NCBI RefSeq assembly: GCF_046707225.1 | Contig: NZ_JBJKOP010000026.1 | Coordinates: 62,001 to 126,000 of the forward strand | Direction of reading: 5' to 3' | DNA from: Caproicibacter sp046707225 | GTDB lineage: Bacteria > Bacillota > Clostridia > Oscillospirales > Acutalibacteraceae | Length of the DNA stretch: 64,000 bases | In this document: one piece after another, positions 61,301 through 64,000 of the stretch | Position numbering within the stretch: the first letter of the stretch is position 1 | How the letters are laid out: each line of letters opens with the position of its first letter | Position numbers and translations under genes: made by a program | The notes under the pieces: model-generated | Told to the model about the DNA's origin: nothing | Databases searched by the model: none | What the model saw: only the letters and a program-made list of their open reading frames with translations

Positions 61301-61958
61301 GGATGAAAAACGGATCGCGCGGTTAATCGAACTGACCCTGCTCCACGAGGAATATGACGCTGAAATCCGCTACGACGGATTGAGCGGCCTGAAAAGCGCC
61401 TCGGAACGGGAGCCCGACCTGATTCTTCTGGACTTGATGCTTCCTGAAATCGACGGCCTGGAGGTATGCCGCAGGGTTCGGGAATTTTCTTCTGTGCCGA
61501 TCCTCATGCTGACCGCGAAAGGCGAGACGGAAGATAAGGTGGCGGGACTCGACATCGGTGCTAACGACTATATTACAAAGCCGTTTGAAATTGACGAACT
61601 GCTGGCGCGCATCCGCGCGGCGCTGCGAAGCAGCGCGTTGGCGGAGGAAACTCCGGAATGGAGGATTCATGATCTTTGTATCAACCTGCCGAGACATACC
61701 GTGAAACGCGGTAACATTCCTATTTCCCTGACCAAACGGGAGTTTAACCTGTTGACTTATCTTGCGAAAAACGAGGGTATCGTTCTGACAAGAGAACAAA
61801 TCCTCGACCGCGTCTGGGGCATTGACTACGAGGGCGAAGCAAACGTGGTTGACGTATATATCCGTTACCTGCGCGGTAAAATCGATGAACCGTTCGAACC
61901 AAAACTGATTCATACGGTGAGGGGGTTCGGGTATGTTCTCAAAGATGGGCCTGATTGA
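61263..61958 (+). CDS. OmpR/PhoB family response regulator
   Basis: The protein (231 residues from GTG 61263) has a receiver domain with phosphoacceptor D57 (LLDLMLPEIDG) and a C-terminal winged helix (about 130-228, with LTKREFNLLTYLAKNEG). GGGAGG precedes the GTG; earlier in-frame codons lie deep inside the dedA gene. It overlaps the kinase gene by 26 bases. The system probably senses envelope state, judging from the DedA neighbour. Confidence 0.92.
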   Translation: MVTAPAKRILIVEDEKRIARLIELTLLHEEYDAEIRYDGLSGLKSASEREPDLILLDLMLPEIDGLEVCRRVREFSSVPILMLTAKGETEDKVAGLDIGANDYITKPFEIDELLARIRAALRSSALAEETPEWRIHDLCINLPRHTVKRGNIPISLTKREFNLLTYLAKNEGIVLTREQILDRVWGIDYEGEANVVDVYIRYLRGKIDEPFEPKLIHTVRGFGYVLKDGPD

Positions 61959-63351
61959 AAAAATACGGCCCCGAAAAATATCATGGAAGCTGACAATTTC
62001 CTATGCCGTTCTTTTTTCCGCTGTTTTAATCGCACTGAATGCCGGAACGCTTTTTGGCATCCGGTTTTACTTGAGAGAGCAGGCAAAATCCCAGGTGATC
62101 AGCAGCACCGCCGATACCCTGAATTTGATTTCCGCAGGACAGAGCATTGATCTGTCCGATCCGGACTATCTGAGCGAAGCGGAAGCATTCCCGTCCATAG
62201 GCGTCCGGATCACCGACCTGAGCGGCAACACGGCCGCTTCATCCGACCGTGTGCTTCAGACGCTGCCGACACCGGAAGAAAATATCGGGTCCGTTTTTCT
62301 GACGGAGAGGAGCGACCATCATTTCGTTGCGGAGAACAGCCGGATCGAAAAAATGGGGCGGGTGATCGGTTATCTTCAGATATCCTATAATATGGATTCG
62401 GACTATCGCTTTATGAAGCTGCTGGCGGTTTTTTTGGCGTTCACCGATTTTCTCGGGGTGGCGCTGTCGGTGCTGACCGGCTTCCTGCTTGCAAGGCGCG
62501 CACTCAGGCCCATCGACAGCCTGACGAAGGCAGCCGCGCGGATCAGCGCCGGAGACCTGAAACAGCGGGTTGTGGTGGGAATGGCGGACGATGAGCTGAC
62601 ACGCCTTGCCGTTACGTTCAACGACATGATTGAAAGGCTGCAAACCGCCTTTGAAAAGCAAGGCCGCTTTGTTTCCGACGCTTCCCACGAACTGCGCACG
62701 CCGATTGCGGTGATTCAGGGTTATGCCGCCCTGATTGAAAAATGGGCGAAAGACGATCCCCAGGTACTGGCGGAATCCGTATCGGCGATTCGCAAGGAGG
62801 CGAAGGGCATGGCTGCCATGACCGAACAGCTGCTGTTTCTCGCGCGCGGCGACAGCGGGAAACGCAGGCTGAAAAAGGAGACCTTCCGGGCGGCCGGCCT
62901 GCTGGCGGAATTGGCGGATGACAGCATGCTTGTTGACCCGGACCACAATTTTGAGTGGAAGGCGCCGGAAGAAATTTTTCTTTTTGCGGACCGGGAGCTT
63001 CTCAAACAGGCGCTGCGTGCCGTAGCGGACAACTCCGTCAAGTACACCCCAAAAGGTGGAAATATTCGGTTCCTGGCCTATCCTGCCGACGGACTTGCCG
63101 TGCTGGAAATTTCTGATACCGGGATTGGCATCCCGCACAGCGAGCTTTCAAAATTGTTCGACCGTTTCTACCGTGTGGATAAAAACCGCTCCAAGGAAAC
63201 GGGAGGGAGCGGTCTCGGCCTGTCCATCGTAAAGGAGATCGTGGAGGCGCACGGAGGAACCGTGTCGGTCCAAAGTGAAAAAGGATCCGGAACGACCGTT
63301 TCGATCCGGCTGCCGGATGGAAGCGGCGAGAATTCCGGGGCACAATTTTAA
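61933..63351 (+). CDS. Membrane sensor histidine kinase
   Basis: This 472-residue kinase has a transmembrane helix (about 20-45), an extracellular sensor region (about 46-155), a second helix (about 160-188), HAMP (about 188-240), a dimerisation domain with H252 in SHELRTP, and an ATPase domain (about 350-465) with DTGIGIP and GGSGLGLSIV. It pairs with the response regulator just upstream. The input signal cannot be deduced, since the extracellular region has no recognisable domain. The overlap with the regulator gene implies coupled expression. Confidence 0.93.
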   Translation: MFSKMGLIEKIRPRKISWKLTISYAVLFSAVLIALNAGTLFGIRFYLREQAKSQVISSTADTLNLISAGQSIDLSDPDYLSEAEAFPSIGVRITDLSGNTAASSDRVLQTLPTPEENIGSVFLTERSDHHFVAENSRIEKMGRVIGYLQISYNMDSDYRFMKLLAVFLAFTDFLGVALSVLTGFLLARRALRPIDSLTKAAARISAGDLKQRVVVGMADDELTRLAVTFNDMIERLQTAFEKQGRFVSDASHELRTPIAVIQGYAALIEKWAKDDPQVLAESVSAIRKEAKGMAAMTEQLLFLARGDSGKRRLKKETFRAAGLLAELADDSMLVDPDHNFEWKAPEEIFLFADRELLKQALRAVADNSVKYTPKGGNIRFLAYPADGLAVLEISDTGIGIPHSELSKLFDRFYRVDKNRSKETGGSGLGLSIVKEIVEAHGGTVSVQSEKGSGTTVSIRLPDGSGENSGAQF

Positions 63352-63438
63352 AGGATTGGCGGCGCTTTTATCATTGCGCAGATCAGGGGGGTCCTTGCGG
63401 ACCAAAATCTGATTCACATCGGTTTTGAAATTACTCTG

Positions 63439-63864
63439 TTGCTCAAAGGAATCGACGGCCTTTTGGAAATCGCCGGCGGTTTTCTGATGATGTACTTGAA
63501 CCCGGATCGGATCAGCAGATTGGTGTTCCTTTTGACAAGTCACGAATTGTCGGAAGACCCGAAGGATCTGATTGCCAATTCGCTGCTCCGGTTCAGCCAC
63601 AGCTTTTCCATCGGCACGCAAAGCTTCGGGGTGATTTATCTTTTGTCCCACGGGGCGATCAAGCTGGTGCTGATTCTTCTGCTGTGGCGAAGAAAGCTCT
63701 GGGCCTATCCGCTGACCATCGCTTCGCTCCTGCTTTTTATCGCTTATCAGATTTACCGCTATACGTTCAGCCATTCCGTGTTTCTCCTTTTTCTCACGGC
63801 ATTTGATCTCCTGATGGTTGCTCTGACTGAACTGGAATACAGAAAAATGAAATATTCTGTGTAG
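63439..63864 (+). CDS. DUF2127-like membrane protein, start uncertain
   Basis: The protein (about 141 residues) has about four hydrophobic helices and the start LLKGIDGLLEIAGGF that resembles DUF2127 family proteins; function unknown. The start is unclear. The same frame is open back to the kinase stop at 63351 and encodes IHIGFEIT just upstream, which looks like genuine family sequence, yet no ATG, GTG or TTG with a ribosome binding site is available there. CTG at 63409 or ATT at 63412 is possible. I give the first standard start codon, TTG 63439. Confidence 0.6.
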   Translation: MLKGIDGLLEIAGGFLMMYLNPDRISRLVFLLTSHELSEDPKDLIANSLLRFSHSFSIGTQSFGVIYLLSHGAIKLVLILLLWRRKLWAYPLTIASLLLFIAYQIYRYTFSHSVFLLFLTAFDLLMVALTELEYRKMKYSV

Positions 63865-63872
63865 CCCGCGTC

Positions 63873-64000
63873 CTATTTCGGACCCTCCCTGGCAAAAGCA
63901 CCTTTTCTGTTGATGAACGAGAGTAAAATCGCCAGCCACGCGAATCCCGCGAGGAATCCGCCGACAACGTCGCTGGCATAATGCACGCCGAGGTAAATCC
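63873..64000 (-). CDS. PAP2 family phosphatase, C-terminal fragment cut by the window edge
   Basis: On the minus strand the last 41 codons of a gene read into the window, with TAG at 63875-63873. The peptide starts IYLGVHYASDVVGGFLAG, the third conserved motif of PAP2 superfamily phosphatases with its catalytic His and Asp, followed by a hydrophobic helix and a short charged tail. Its start lies beyond position 64000. Substrates of this family include undecaprenyl pyrophosphate and phosphatidic acid. It converges on the DUF2127-like gene. Confidence 0.8.
   Translation of the reverse strand, partial: IYLGVHYASDVVGGFLAGFAWLAILLSFINRKGAFAREGPK

Noticed and set aside
1..64000. Search for tRNA, rRNA, transposase, integrase, phage or CRISPR-associated genes
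   Set aside because: No protein or RNA signature of these was seen by reading; a tRNAscan or covariance search was not possible here.

Overview
The window comes from the chromosome of a motile, moderately GC-rich Firmicute. A clostridial anaerobe, perhaps in the Oscillospirales or Ruminococcaceae neighbourhood, is the best guess. The reasons are a CheC/CheD/FliY-type chemotaxis system, sigma-28 (SigD) control, a rotary V-type ATPase with sodium ligands, AGGAGG-type ribosome binding sites, frequent TTG and GTG starts, and a yybP-ykoY riboswitch. No tRNA, rRNA, CRISPR array, insertion sequence or prophage gene is visible.

Region 1 (1-12 kb, plus strand) is the distal part of a long flagellar/chemotaxis operon: fliY, cheY, fliO, fliP, fliQ, fliR, flhB, flhA, the sigma-28 gene, two hook-basal-body rod genes, a FapA-like gene, cheC and cheD. 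Many genes overlap or nearly touch. flhF and flhG, which often lie between flhA and sigD in Firmicutes, are absent here.

Region 2 (12-21 kb, minus strand) holds late flagellar and chemotaxis genes: fliD (an unusually long 1000-residue cap protein), fliS, a small FlgN/FliT-like protein, a chemoreceptor, two cheW genes, a PilZ protein and a ylqG-ylqH-like pair. Region 3 (21-27 kb, plus strand) is the core chemotaxis operon cheA-cheR-cheB-mcp. Three good sigma-28 promoters, before fliD, the second cheW and cheA, link these units to the sigma factor in region 1. CheB has lost the phosphoacceptor Asp of its receiver domain but keeps an intact methylesterase.

Region 4 (27-45 kb) is mixed housekeeping: a metallo-beta-lactamase-fold protein, a cation P-type ATPase behind a yybP-ykoY manganese riboswitch, an AEC transporter, sbcD-sbcC, a glyoxalase-fold protein, tcdA, cysK with a divergent Rrf2 (CymR-like) regulator, a Crp/Fnr regulator, a MATE exporter, a lipoprotein form of MltG, an RlmI-like methyltransferase and small membrane or YbjQ proteins.

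Region 5 (45-57 kb) has a small secreted protein, the two-gene AmmeMemoRadiSam locus (AmrS plus a Memo-AMMECR1 fusion; role unknown) and a nine-gene V-type ATPase operon (H-I-K-E-C-F-A-B-D). The K-ring residues match the sodium-binding set of the Enterococcus hirae enzyme. Region 6 (57-64 kb) has an AT-richer alpha/beta hydrolase and flavodoxin, oleate hydratase, a DedA-response regulator-histidine kinase operon, a DUF2127-like membrane protein and the C-terminal end of a PAP2 phosphatase gene cut by the window edge.

The strongest candidates for unusual biology are the degenerate CheB receiver beside a CheC/CheD/FliY system, the repeat-expanded FliD, the Memo-AMMECR1 fusion with AmrS, and the riboswitch-controlled pump. 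I did not see an unmistakable, wholly new multi-gene system.
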